Assembly (NCBI GenBank): GCA_946478915.1
Contig: CAMLER010000359.1
Coordinates: forward strand, 1 to 5,777
Source: an uncultured Chryseolinea sp.
GTDB taxonomy: Bacteria; Bacteroidota; Bacteroidia; Cytophagales; Cyclobacteriaceae
Length of the DNA: 5,777 nt
Direction: 5' to 3'
Shown: positions 1 to 5,777 of the stretch, one piece after another
Layout of the letters: each line of letters begins with the position of its first letter
How positions within the stretch are numbered: position 1 is the first letter of the stretch
Made by a program: the position numbers and the translations under genes
Notes under the pieces: generated by a model
Told to the model about the DNA's origin: nothing
What the model saw: only the letters and a program-made list of their open reading frames with translations
Databases searched by the model: none

Positions 1-1329
1 TAAGATCGCTTCCAACGATTTCCGGATATCGTATTCCGAGGTCTTCACGCTGGATACGCTGATTCTCATGGCGGGTTCTCCTTTCCAAATTGTCCCACCG
101 CACCAGCATGTGCCATCTGATTGAATTTCTTTAATAACTTGCTGGGTATCTTCGCCGAAAGAGACCAGTACCTGATTGGTCTGAACTTCATTTAAAATCC
201 TGAAGCCAGCCTTTTTAATCTGCAAGGCAAGATATTCAGCATACGAGCAAGTACGCGTTACAAGTTCATCAATACCTTCGCGACCCAGGGTCCTCATAGC
301 TGCCCAGATGTCTATCGCGCGGGCACGCCTGGAAAGTTCCGGTGTATACTGATAAGGAAGACGGCTGCCTTCCTGATCGAGATAGTCACCGCGCATACTC
401 ATGGCCTTTCTGAGGTAACTACGATCCCTGCAAATCACCAGTCCGCTGTCGTATGGAACATTTAACCACTTATGACCATCGGTCGCCCAGGAGTCTGCTA
501 ACTCATAGCCTACTGTAAGGTGTTTTTTCAAAGTTGACGCGCCAGCCCAAAGTCCGAAGGCGCCATCGATGTGAACCCACGCTCCTTGCGCCTTAGCTCC
601 TGCAATAATACGCCCATCGTCCATGCCACCCGTGTCAACGTTGCCCGCCTGCATACAAAGTATGGTTCTGCTGTTTAACTGAGGAAGCAACTCCATTCGC
701 ATGCGTCCATTGTGATCTGTTGGTATTCGGATTACCCGTTCACGCCCAAGACCAAGCATACTCAGCGCTTTTAAAAGACTTCCATGCGCTTCCTCCCCTA
801 CGACAACCGTTATTGGCGGCGCTTCAAATAATCCTTTAGCTTCAACATCCCAGCCCTGATCGTTGAGGATGGCTGTTCTCGCCGCAGCAAGCGCGCAGAA
901 ATTTGCCATGGTTACTCCAGTTACAAATCCAACACCAGAACCCTTGTCTACCGGCAAGAGGCTTGTAATCCACTTTTCAACAACTTCCTCTATTTTGGCA
1001 TTTATCGGGCTTGTTGCAACAAGACCCGAATTCTGGTCCCATGCACTAGCCATCCAGTTAGCGGCGAGGGCTGCCGGATGAGATCCGCCGATAACAAATC
1101 CAAAGTACCGGCTGCCATTAGAAGCAATAGTAGCCGGTGCGCCATATTCGTCCAGGAACTCGAGGTTATGCAACGCATCAGTCCCTTTTAGTGGTATGTC
1201 TTCTTCAAATGCGCGCAAATTTTCTAACGCATTTATGGAAGGGGCGACTTTTCTGGTTTCGATATTTTGAATGTAGTCGAGCGCTTTCACTGCCCCCGAC
1301 ATCAGAATTTTCTTCTCGAATGGGTTCAT
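1..1329 (-). CDS. Group II PLP-dependent amino-acid decarboxylase (aromatic-L-amino-acid / diaminobutyrate decarboxylase-like), 3' end cut by window
   Basis: My reverse-strand translation is open for 443 codons from ATG at 1329 to the window edge, with no stop. An in-frame TAA at 1336-1338 lies just upstream and no other ATG falls between, which fixes the start. Family landmarks are in order: GGSHPAALAANW (about 81-92), EEAHGS with the ring-stacking His182, GNVDTGGMDD (229-238), HIDGA with Asp255 (pairs with the pyridine nitrogen), DGHKW with the Schiff-base Lys287, and GTCWCGGT (406-413) near the C terminus. The Asp-to-Lys spacing of 32 matches animal DOPA decarboxylase (Asp271/Lys303). Tyr316 lies 29 residues after the lysine, like that enzyme's catalytic-loop Tyr332, which favours decarboxylation over aldehyde synthesis. 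The family is normally about 450-480 residues, so little is missing. It should be a cytosolic enzyme removing the alpha-carboxylate of an amino acid. The substrate (aromatic, diaminobutyrate, glutamate or other) cannot be told from these motifs. Fold and family are secure. Confidence 0.95.
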   Translation of the reverse strand, partial: MNPFEKKILMSGAVKALDYIQNIETRKVAPSINALENLRAFEEDIPLKGTDALHNLEFLDEYGAPATIASNGSRYFGFVIGGSHPAALAANWMASAWDQNSGLVATSPINAKIEEVVEKWITSLLPVDKGSGVGFVTGVTMANFCALAAARTAILNDQGWDVEAKGLFEAPPITVVVGEEAHGSLLKALSMLGLGRERVIRIPTDHNGRMRMELLPQLNSRTILCMQAGNVDTGGMDDGRIIAGAKAQGAWVHIDGAFGLWAGASTLKKHLTVGYELADSWATDGHKWLNVPYDSGLVICRDRSYLRKAMSMRGDYLDQEGSRLPYQYTPELSRRARAIDIWAAMRTLGREGIDELVTRTCSYAEYLALQIKKAGFRILNEVQTNQVLVSFGEDTQQVIKEIQSDGTCWCGGTIWKGEPAMRISVSSVKTSEYDIRKSLEAIL

Positions 1330-1565
1330 CGCAATTTAAAATCAGCTTTTCTTTTTTTGTAGATCAATTCTTTTTAACGATCCGTCCGCAAATTCCTTTT
1401 AAAAGCCAAGTTAAAGATATAACGCAGGACGCGTGAGGTTATACGTTACAATCGACGGATCAGATCACCATTGCAACAAAAATACCCTGGATTGCAACAT
1501 TTCTCCCAGCGTCTCCATGGTTTTCTTCGTGGACATTCTCGTTCATCAATTGAAAAAAACATCCT
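1330..1565. promoter_or_regulatory. Divergent intergenic region between the decarboxylase and hydrolase genes
   Basis: These 236 bp separate the start codons of two divergent genes, so promoters for both are expected here. No good Bacteroidota promoter (TTTG near -33 with TAnnTTTG near -7) could be placed. The nearest match is TATCTTTA on the minus strand, around 1410-1420, without a correctly spaced upstream TTTG. The decarboxylase leader is A-rich on its coding strand (1341-1375), and the hydrolase leader has a run of seven A just before its start (1553-1559). Neither shows a clear Shine-Dalgarno sequence, which is usual in this phylum. A 10-bp palindrome, CTTTTAAAAG, lies at 1396-1405, and a 9-bp direct repeat is listed separately. 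I see no gene here. Confidence 0.5.
1470..1499 (+). repeat. 9-bp direct repeat ATTGCAACA, 21-bp period, possible operator
   Basis: ATTGCAACA occurs at 1470-1478 and again at 1491-1499, start to start 21 bp, or two helical turns. A one-mismatch inverted copy, GTTACAAT, is at 1445-1452. The repeats lie 67-96 bp upstream of the hydrolase start, in the divergent region. Equal phasing on one DNA face is typical of sites for a dimeric or tandem-binding regulator, including AraC-type proteins. Linking these sites to the AraC domain encoded at 2498-5245 is speculation. A 9-bp repeat in a 236-bp region can also arise by chance. Confidence 0.3.
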
Positions 1566-2459
1566 ATGAGACAAGTAACAATCTATGCCAATGATGGGTA
1601 TCGCTTGGGCGCACTTTTCGGAGAGCCGCAGGGAATACCGATGGGAACGCTTGTAATTAGCGCGGCAACGGGCGTACGAAAAGAATTTTATTACAATTTC
1701 TCCAGGTATCTTGTTGATAACGGATACCGCGTATTGATCTATGATTACAGGGGCATTGGTGACTCTGCTCCCCCAGATATAAGAACATCGTCTGCCTACA
1801 TGCATGAGTGGGGCACCCAGGATATGAATGCAGCGCTTGGCTACCTTGTCAATGAACAAAGACTTACTGACATAATTTGGATAGGGCACAGCGTGGGGGC
1901 CCAATTAGTAGGGCTCTTAAAAAACAAGGATCATCTACGAAAAGTAATTTCCATCAATGCGGCATTGGGGTATTGGGGTTATTTACCCTACCCCATGAAG
2001 GCAGTCGTATGGGTCTTGTGGCACATCATCGGGCCCTTACTAACCAATTTGTATGGATATGGTGTTATGAAAAAAATTGGCTGGGGTGAAAACCTGCCGC
2101 GCAATGTACTGCTTGAATGGCGATCATGGTGCTTAAGCAAAAACTACTACATGGACTTTCTTAAGTCTGAAATTCAATCTGATCGCTTTTATGATTTTAC
2201 TGTGCCGATCACGGCGATATACACCAGCGATGATTACATCGCAAATGATAGATCGGCTTCACTTATGATGCAGTTTTTCCCGAATGCGCCAGTCAAGCTT
2301 ATGAAGTTGGATGTTCACAAATACACCGCTCAGAAGGTTGGTCATACCGGAATATTTCGCAAGCGTTTTGAACACGCACTTTGGCCGCTTCTTCTGAGAA
2401 TAATTCAAAGCCATGGTCAGGCTGAGGCAAAAGTGACACCATTATTGCACCAATCATAA
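1566..2459 (+). CDS. Alpha/beta hydrolase (predicted serine hydrolase, COG4757-like)
   Basis: This 297-residue protein has an alpha/beta-hydrolase layout. An N-terminal beta region holds an oxyanion-side loop, AATGVRKEFY (33-42), followed by YDYRGIGDS (59-67). The nucleophile elbow is GHSVGAQ with Ser109. A hydrophobic, aromatic-rich cap-like segment spans about 136-180. The likely acid is in TSDDYIA (Asp222 or Asp223), and the likely catalytic His is His260 in VGHTGIFR, so the triad looks complete. The GHSVG elbow together with the GHxGxFR ending resembles predicted hydrolases of COG4757; I recognised this from memory, not by a search. There is no signal peptide, so it is probably cytosolic. 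The cap helices are hydrophobic and could touch membranes or bind a lipophilic acyl substrate, but the substrate is unknown. The start is the only ATG after an in-frame TGA at 1551-1553. A sensor-regulator gene begins 37 bp downstream on the same strand, so the two may share a transcript. Confidence 0.9.
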   Translation: MRQVTIYANDGYRLGALFGEPQGIPMGTLVISAATGVRKEFYYNFSRYLVDNGYRVLIYDYRGIGDSAPPDIRTSSAYMHEWGTQDMNAALGYLVNEQRLTDIIWIGHSVGAQLVGLLKNKDHLRKVISINAALGYWGYLPYPMKAVVWVLWHIIGPLLTNLYGYGVMKKIGWGENLPRNVLLEWRSWCLSKNYYMDFLKSEIQSDRFYDFTVPITAIYTSDDYIANDRSASLMMQFFPNAPVKLMKLDVHKYTAQKVGHTGIFRKRFEHALWPLLLRIIQSHGQAEAKVTPLLHQS

Positions 2460-2497
2460 CCCGTCTCGCGTTACTGCGTACTAATCGTTTAACAAAT

Positions 2498-5245
2498 ATG
2501 ACGGTAAGACTTCTCAATACTTTTTTTTATGTGATGCTGGTATCCACTTCCCTGGCACAGCTTCATACCATCGATAGCCTCAGAAAGCAGCTTCGACAGT
2601 ATTCTAATAATGATACTACAAGGGTTAACTTGTATAATAGTCTGAGCTTTCAATATCAATGGATCAGCTTTGATACGTCTCTGACGTATGCTAATAAAGC
2701 GTTGGAGATTGCGGAAATGCTCAATTTTCATCGAGGAGTTGCCACTGCAAATTTTAGGCAGGCACATTGCCTTTGGGCGCTCGGCGATAGTGATCGAGCA
2801 ATCGAAAAGGGATTACGAGCTGTGCGCATTGCGGAGGAAAATAATTTTGTTGATGTGAAAGCGGAAAGTTATCGGATATTGGCTATCAGCTATCGCGACC
2901 AGCAGGAAATCGGTAAAGCTGTTTGGTATATCCGAGCGGCGGAGGCGATTGCGCAGCAGGAAAAAAAATGGGATTTGTTAGCACGCGTATATAATCTCGC
3001 AGGTGTCATAGAATGTACGCGAAATAAAAACGATAGTGCCCGAATTTACTTTGACAAGTCTCTTGACATCACAGCTAAACATTCCATTACAAAGTTTCAT
3101 GTATCTCAGGCTTTGTCAAACATTGGAGAACTTTACCTGCCAAACGATCCTGACGAAGCACTTCGCTATTTTGATGAAGCCTTACGAAGCGCCAGGCAAA
3201 CGCAGAATCGGTCAGCGCAGGCTGGTATTATGGCTGATATAGGTCGGGCTTTCATCATTAAAAAAAGATATCGCAATGCCAATGATAATTTGAAGAAGTC
3301 GCTGACGCTGGCTCGTGAACTCGGGTTGAAGCGTGTGATACGGCATGCCTATATGGCGCTCGCTGAGCTCAACATGCAACAAGGAAACACAACAGAAGGA
3401 CTAAAGTATATGCAGTCCTACTATGATGTGAGGGACAGCCTGCTCAACGGATCGAAGACCCGACAGATCGTGGAATTAGAAACACGTTTCGAATCCGAAA
3501 AACAACAACAAAAAATCCAACTCCTTGAGCAGGAAAAGAAAATCCAAAGTCTCTTGACCAATGTTCTTGTTGTAGGTTCCATAATACTTATGGTGGGCCT
3601 GATCATCATCTATGATCTGCACAAGCAACGTTCGGCAAAAGCTCGTCAACTGCTCGATACACAAAGGGCACTGACCGAAAAGCTTAAAGAAACGGATATG
3701 TTAAAGTCCAGGTTTTTCGCCAATCTCTCCCATGAATTCCGAACGCCGCTTTCTCTTATTATCGGCCCGATTGAAGAACAATTGAGGAAGACCAAATTGA
3801 CGACCGAAGACCGTAAGAGCCTGACCATTGTAAAGAGAAATGCCCAAAGACTGCTGGGTCTCGTCAACCAGTTGCTCGACCTTTCAAAGCTCGACGCCGG
3901 CAAAATGGAATTGACGATCAAGCCGGGAAGGCTTATGGAATTTGCAGAACTTCTTACCGCGTCATTTGATTCGATCGCAGAACAAAAAAAAATTCATTTT
4001 GAGAAAAACATTTCTGCACATGAATTTGTCGTCGGATTCGATGCGGACAAAGTGGAAAAGATTGTGAGCAATATTCTTTTTAACGCCTTTAAGTTTACCG
4101 GTACGAATGGACGAGTGACCTTTTCAATGTATCTGGATAATGAACAGGACAGCAGAGTGATCATTTCTGTTGCTGATACCGGAAGGGGAATACCAATTGA
4201 AGAACAATCGAATATCTTCTCGCCTTTCTATCAACTGAAGTATGATAGCGAAGACAACCATCCTGGAACGGGACTCGGATTGTCACTTGTAAACGAACTT
4301 GTGAAATTGTATGGGGGTACCATAAATCTTGTGAGTGAACCGGGAAAAGGTACATCCGTCACAGTAGCCTTACCGTTATTCATCGCTGATGCTGAAGCGG
4401 CTAAATTACCTGAATGTGAAGTAGCGACACCGATGATGCTTGATAGCTTGGAGAGTGATAATGAGGACGATGAACAATTTGCTTTGCTTCGAGAAAAGTC
4501 CGAGCGCATTCTGGTAGTCGAAGACAATGCTGCGCTTCAGAATTTTATTGCCTCCGGGTTCAGCAGGGAATTCACAATCCTGAAAGCAAAGAATGGAATG
4601 GAAGGCTTAAAGCTAGCGAAGGAGTATGTCCCCGACGTAATCATTTCCGACGTCATGATGCCGTTAATGAGCGGTGTTGAATTTATTCAGAATATTAAGA
4701 AAGACGAGCGAACCAGCCATATCCCTGTAATTCTATTGACGGCGAAAGCAGACGATGCCTCGAAGATCAATGGGTTCCATAACGGCGCAGACGAGTATCT
4801 GGCCAAGCCATTCTCCATGGAAGAGCTACAGCTCAGGGTGAAAAACCTTGTCCTCTCCAGGAAACGTCTTGCTGCCAGGTTAAAACGGGAATTTGACAAT
4901 CATTCACCGACAAAGGCTGAAGCATCCCTGGATGGCCAATTCCTGGCAAAAGTGAGATCGGTCGTTGAGCAAAATATTGGAAATTCATTTTTCAGTGTGG
5001 AGATGCTTGCAGAGGAAGTTAACCTGAGTCGTGCTCAACTATTTCGAAAATTGAAAGCACTACTCAATACCTCGCCGCGCGAACTGATAAACGACATACG
5101 ACTACAACGGGCAGCATACCTGATACGGGCGAAAACTGACAATGTATCACGAATAGGCTACGCGGTTGGATTCAGCGAGCAGTCGTATTTCTCCAAAAGA
5201 TTCAGAAAGAAGTATGGTGTTTCACCCTCGGAATATGCCGATTAA
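2498..5245 (+). CDS. TPR hybrid sensor histidine kinase / response regulator / AraC-family transcription factor (one-piece two-component system)
   Basis: This 915-residue protein joins sensing, phosphotransfer and DNA binding. Residues 1-20 look like a signal peptide (cleavage near SLA/Q). Seven TPR-like helix pairs span about 43-313 and should be periplasmic. A Gln/Glu/Lys-rich coiled coil (about 325-352) leads into one membrane helix (about 354-373). The HisKA domain has SHEFRTP with phospho-acceptor His412. The HATPase_c domain has an N box with Asn525 and Asn529 (Phe528 where Ser is common), DTGRGI (560-565), FSPFYQ (574-579) and GTGLGLS (590-596). An acidic linker (about 650-660) precedes a receiver domain with Glu675/Asp676, phospho-acceptor Asp718, Thr748 and Lys770. 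The C terminus (about 815-915) is an AraC double helix-turn-helix ending GVSPSEY. All catalytic residues are present, so it should be functional. The architecture resembles Bacteroides hybrid two-component systems, but TPRs replace the usual beta-propeller/Y_Y_Y sensor. The signal-peptide sequence supports this start; upstream AACAAAT is A-rich without a Shine-Dalgarno. Ligand and target genes are unknown. Confidence 0.96.
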   Translation: MTVRLLNTFFYVMLVSTSLAQLHTIDSLRKQLRQYSNNDTTRVNLYNSLSFQYQWISFDTSLTYANKALEIAEMLNFHRGVATANFRQAHCLWALGDSDRAIEKGLRAVRIAEENNFVDVKAESYRILAISYRDQQEIGKAVWYIRAAEAIAQQEKKWDLLARVYNLAGVIECTRNKNDSARIYFDKSLDITAKHSITKFHVSQALSNIGELYLPNDPDEALRYFDEALRSARQTQNRSAQAGIMADIGRAFIIKKRYRNANDNLKKSLTLARELGLKRVIRHAYMALAELNMQQGNTTEGLKYMQSYYDVRDSLLNGSKTRQIVELETRFESEKQQQKIQLLEQEKKIQSLLTNVLVVGSIILMVGLIIIYDLHKQRSAKARQLLDTQRALTEKLKETDMLKSRFFANLSHEFRTPLSLIIGPIEEQLRKTKLTTEDRKSLTIVKRNAQRLLGLVNQLLDLSKLDAGKMELTIKPGRLMEFAELLTASFDSIAEQKKIHFEKNISAHEFVVGFDADKVEKIVSNILFNAFKFTGTNGRVTFSMYLDNEQDSRVIISVADTGRGIPIEEQSNIFSPFYQLKYDSEDNHPGTGLGLSLVNELVKLYGGTINLVSEPGKGTSVTVALPLFIADAEAAKLPECEVATPMMLDSLESDNEDDEQFALLREKSERILVVEDNAALQNFIASGFSREFTILKAKNGMEGLKLAKEYVPDVIISDVMMPLMSGVEFIQNIKKDERTSHIPVILLTAKADDASKINGFHNGADEYLAKPFSMEELQLRVKNLVLSRKRLAARLKREFDNHSPTKAEASLDGQFLAKVRSVVEQNIGNSFFSVEMLAEEVNLSRAQLFRKLKALLNTSPRELINDIRLQRAAYLIRAKTDNVSRIGYAVGFSEQSYFSKRFRKKYGVSPSEYAD

Positions 5246-5323
5246 AGATGCGCAGATGATCGTATAGACAGAACTGAGACATTAAACTCAATACTATTCA
5301 AAAATATTCTCACAACGAAAGCA

Positions 5324-5464
5324 ATGAGCTCTCAAAAAAATACCCTTCATCGAATGACAAACTTTCAAAGATTGCTGGCAATCTGCATGCGCCAGGTAAA
5401 AAGTGCAGCATCCTTCATACTAGGTTTGACCAGGTTGAAGAATGATGATTTTTATTTCTGGTAA
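5324..5464 (+). CDS. Possible small ORF, 46 residues, unknown function
   Basis: ATG at 5324 opens a 46-codon frame that ends with TAA at 5462-5464, immediately before the heptanucleotide array. The predicted peptide is basic in its first 40 residues (three Lys, four Arg and one His, with no acidic residue before Asp41). It has a mixed hydrophobic/basic centre (QRLLAICMRQVKSAASFILG) and ends in the aromatic, acidic tail NDDFYFW. CGAAAG about 4 bases upstream of the ATG is at best a weak ribosome-binding site. I recognise no domain. A frame of this length arises by chance fairly often, so this could be non-coding or the relic of a longer gene. Confidence 0.2.
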   Translation: MSSQKNTLHRMTNFQRLLAICMRQVKSAASFILGLTRLKNDDFYFW

Positions 5465-5570
5465 GTTATTCGCTAGCCGTTATTCGTTAGCCGTTATCCG
5501 TTATCTGTTATCCGTTATCCGTTATCAGTTATCCGTTACTAAGTTATTAGTTATTAGTTATTAGTTATTA
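5465..5570 (+). repeat. Degenerate heptanucleotide tandem array (GTTATYN), 15 units
   Basis: Fifteen head-to-tail units start with GTTA or a one-base variant; all are 7 nt except one of 8 nt (GTTACTAA, 5535-5542). Three blocks are visible. Two 14-nt higher-order copies, GTTATTCGYTAGCC, occupy 5465-5492. Six units of the GTTATCN type, mostly GTTATCC, follow at 5493-5534. After the 8-nt unit come four identical GTTATTA units (5543-5570). TAG on the plus strand and TAA on the minus strand recur in the units, so the array is closed to translation and is not coding. The block structure suggests growth by slippage from different founder units. Heptanucleotide arrays are known in cyanobacterial genomes, and similar ones occur between genes in Bacteroidota. 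Confidence 0.93.
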
Positions 5571-5614
5571 GTTTGTCGATGCCTAAGGCAGTCTCTTCCC
5601 TCCGTGTGAACTTC

Positions 5615-5662
5615 AACACCTCAACACGTAAACACGTAAACACTTAAACACTTAAACCCGTC
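5615..5662 (+). repeat. Octanucleotide tandem array (AACACNTA), 6 units
   Basis: Six 8-nt units lie in tandem: AACACCTC, AACACGTA twice, AACACTTA twice, and a diverged AACCCGTC. Identical units are adjacent in pairs, as expected from stepwise duplication. A partial unit, AACTTC, may precede the array at 5609-5614. The right end overlaps the last codons and the TAA stop (5652-5654 on the plus strand) of the minus-strand gene entering from the right. The array therefore runs from non-coding DNA into a coding 3' end. Confidence 0.88.
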
Positions 5663-5777
5663 TACTTTGAGTGCCTACCATCTTATTGGCCCGCAATTCT
5701 CCCAGAATCATCCAACTCGCCATAAGCGGCGGATTAAACCGAAGTCCGGTTGGATTTTCTTCGTCGAGGTCTGTTTC
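5652..5777 (-). CDS. C-terminal fragment of an unrecognised protein, 5' part outside window
   Basis: Read from the right edge, the minus strand is open for 41 codons and then ends in TAA. The visible peptide begins ETDLDEENPTGLRFNPP, continues through LMASWMILGELRANKM and ends VGTQSRRV. The middle could form an amphipathic helix, and the composition looks like a genuine protein tail. I do not recognise the family. The overlapping plus-strand frame is also open, but it has no ATG after its upstream stop and is very rich in basic residues, so the minus strand is preferred. The last two residues and the stop are encoded inside the octanucleotide array. The gene is convergent with the hybrid regulator. 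Confidence 0.65.
   Translation of the reverse strand, partial: ETDLDEENPTGLRFNPPLMASWMILGELRANKMVGTQSRRV

Larger units (their letters stand above)
5246..5651. other. Repeat-bearing intergenic region between convergent genes
   Basis: About 400 bp lie between the stop of the hybrid regulator and the stop of the minus-strand gene entering from the right. The first 80 bp show nothing recognisable. Next come a weak 46-codon ORF (5324-5464), a heptanucleotide array (5465-5570), a 44-bp unique spacer (5571-5614) and an octanucleotide array (from 5615). I found no convincing intrinsic terminator. AGATTGC/GCAATCT at 5369-5384 is a perfect inverted repeat but lacks a following T run. The T-rich stretch at 5449-5457 is preceded only by a weak potential stem (CTTCA 5413-5417 with TGAAG 5436-5440). 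Confidence 0.6.

Noticed and set aside
863..1081. Plus-strand 72-codon frame inside the decarboxylase
   Set aside because: Shadow of the minus-strand PLP enzyme, whose conserved motifs cover this stretch.
1137..1436. Plus-strand 99-codon frame across the decarboxylase 5' end and the intergenic region
   Set aside because: Most of it is antisense to the well-supported decarboxylase and its product has no recognisable motif.
1379..1461. 8-bp inverted repeat GATCCGTC (1379-1386) / GACGGATC (1454-1461)
   Set aside because: The arms are 67 bp apart, and a match of this size is likely by chance in a region this long.
1446..1904. Minus-strand 152-codon frame over the hydrolase start
   Set aside because: It is antisense to a hydrolase with an intact catalytic triad; the Cys/Arg-rich composition is typical of a shadow frame.
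4066..4104. Possible loss of kinase activity from the unusual N box (Phe528 where Ser is common)
   Set aside because: The metal-binding Asn529 and all other ATP-site boxes are intact, so a single change at this position is not evidence of a dead kinase.
5369..5384. Perfect inverted repeat AGATTGC/GCAATCT as a terminator for the hybrid regulator
   Set aside because: The stem is only 6-7 bp, there is no T run after it, and it lies 120 bp past the stop.
5465..5662. CRISPR array or phage attachment site
   Set aside because: The units are 7-8 nt in direct contact without spacers, and no cas genes or integrase are nearby.

Overview
The window reads like chromosomal DNA of a Bacteroidota bacterium, probably from the Cytophagia/Chitinophagia side of the phylum; this is an inference. 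The support is a one-piece hybrid two-component regulator ending in an AraC-type DNA-binding domain, A-rich leaders without a clear Shine-Dalgarno sequence, moderate GC content, and degenerate short tandem repeats between convergent genes. There is no rRNA, tRNA, CRISPR array, transposase or phage gene.

Layout from left to right. (1) A minus-strand gene runs from 1329 off the left edge. It encodes a group II PLP-dependent amino-acid decarboxylase, missing only its last few residues. It has no long ATG-to-stop ORF because its stop lies outside the window. (2) A 236-bp divergent intergenic region (1330-1565) carries a 9-bp direct repeat with a 21-bp period, a possible operator. (3) A plus-strand alpha/beta hydrolase (1566-2459) has a complete Ser-Asp-His triad. 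(4) After a 37-bp gap comes a 915-residue plus-strand hybrid sensor kinase/regulator (2498-5245): signal peptide, seven TPR-like repeats, one membrane helix, HisKA, HATPase_c, receiver and AraC HTH. (5) A repeat-bearing region follows (5246-5651), with a weak 46-codon ORF, a heptanucleotide array (5465-5570) and an octanucleotide array (5615-5662). (6) The 3' end of an unrecognised minus-strand gene (5652-5777) enters from the right, and its stop codon lies inside the octanucleotide array.

Functional reading. The hydrolase and the hybrid regulator are closely spaced on the same strand and may be co-transcribed. The decarboxylase diverges from them, so the 1330-1565 region could hold control sites for both directions. 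Nothing in the sequence identifies the signal sensed by the TPR domain, the regulon, or the substrates of either enzyme. The main unexplained structure is the pair of tandem arrays with different unit lengths, 44 bp apart, between convergent genes. I see no clear novel defence or mobile system here.
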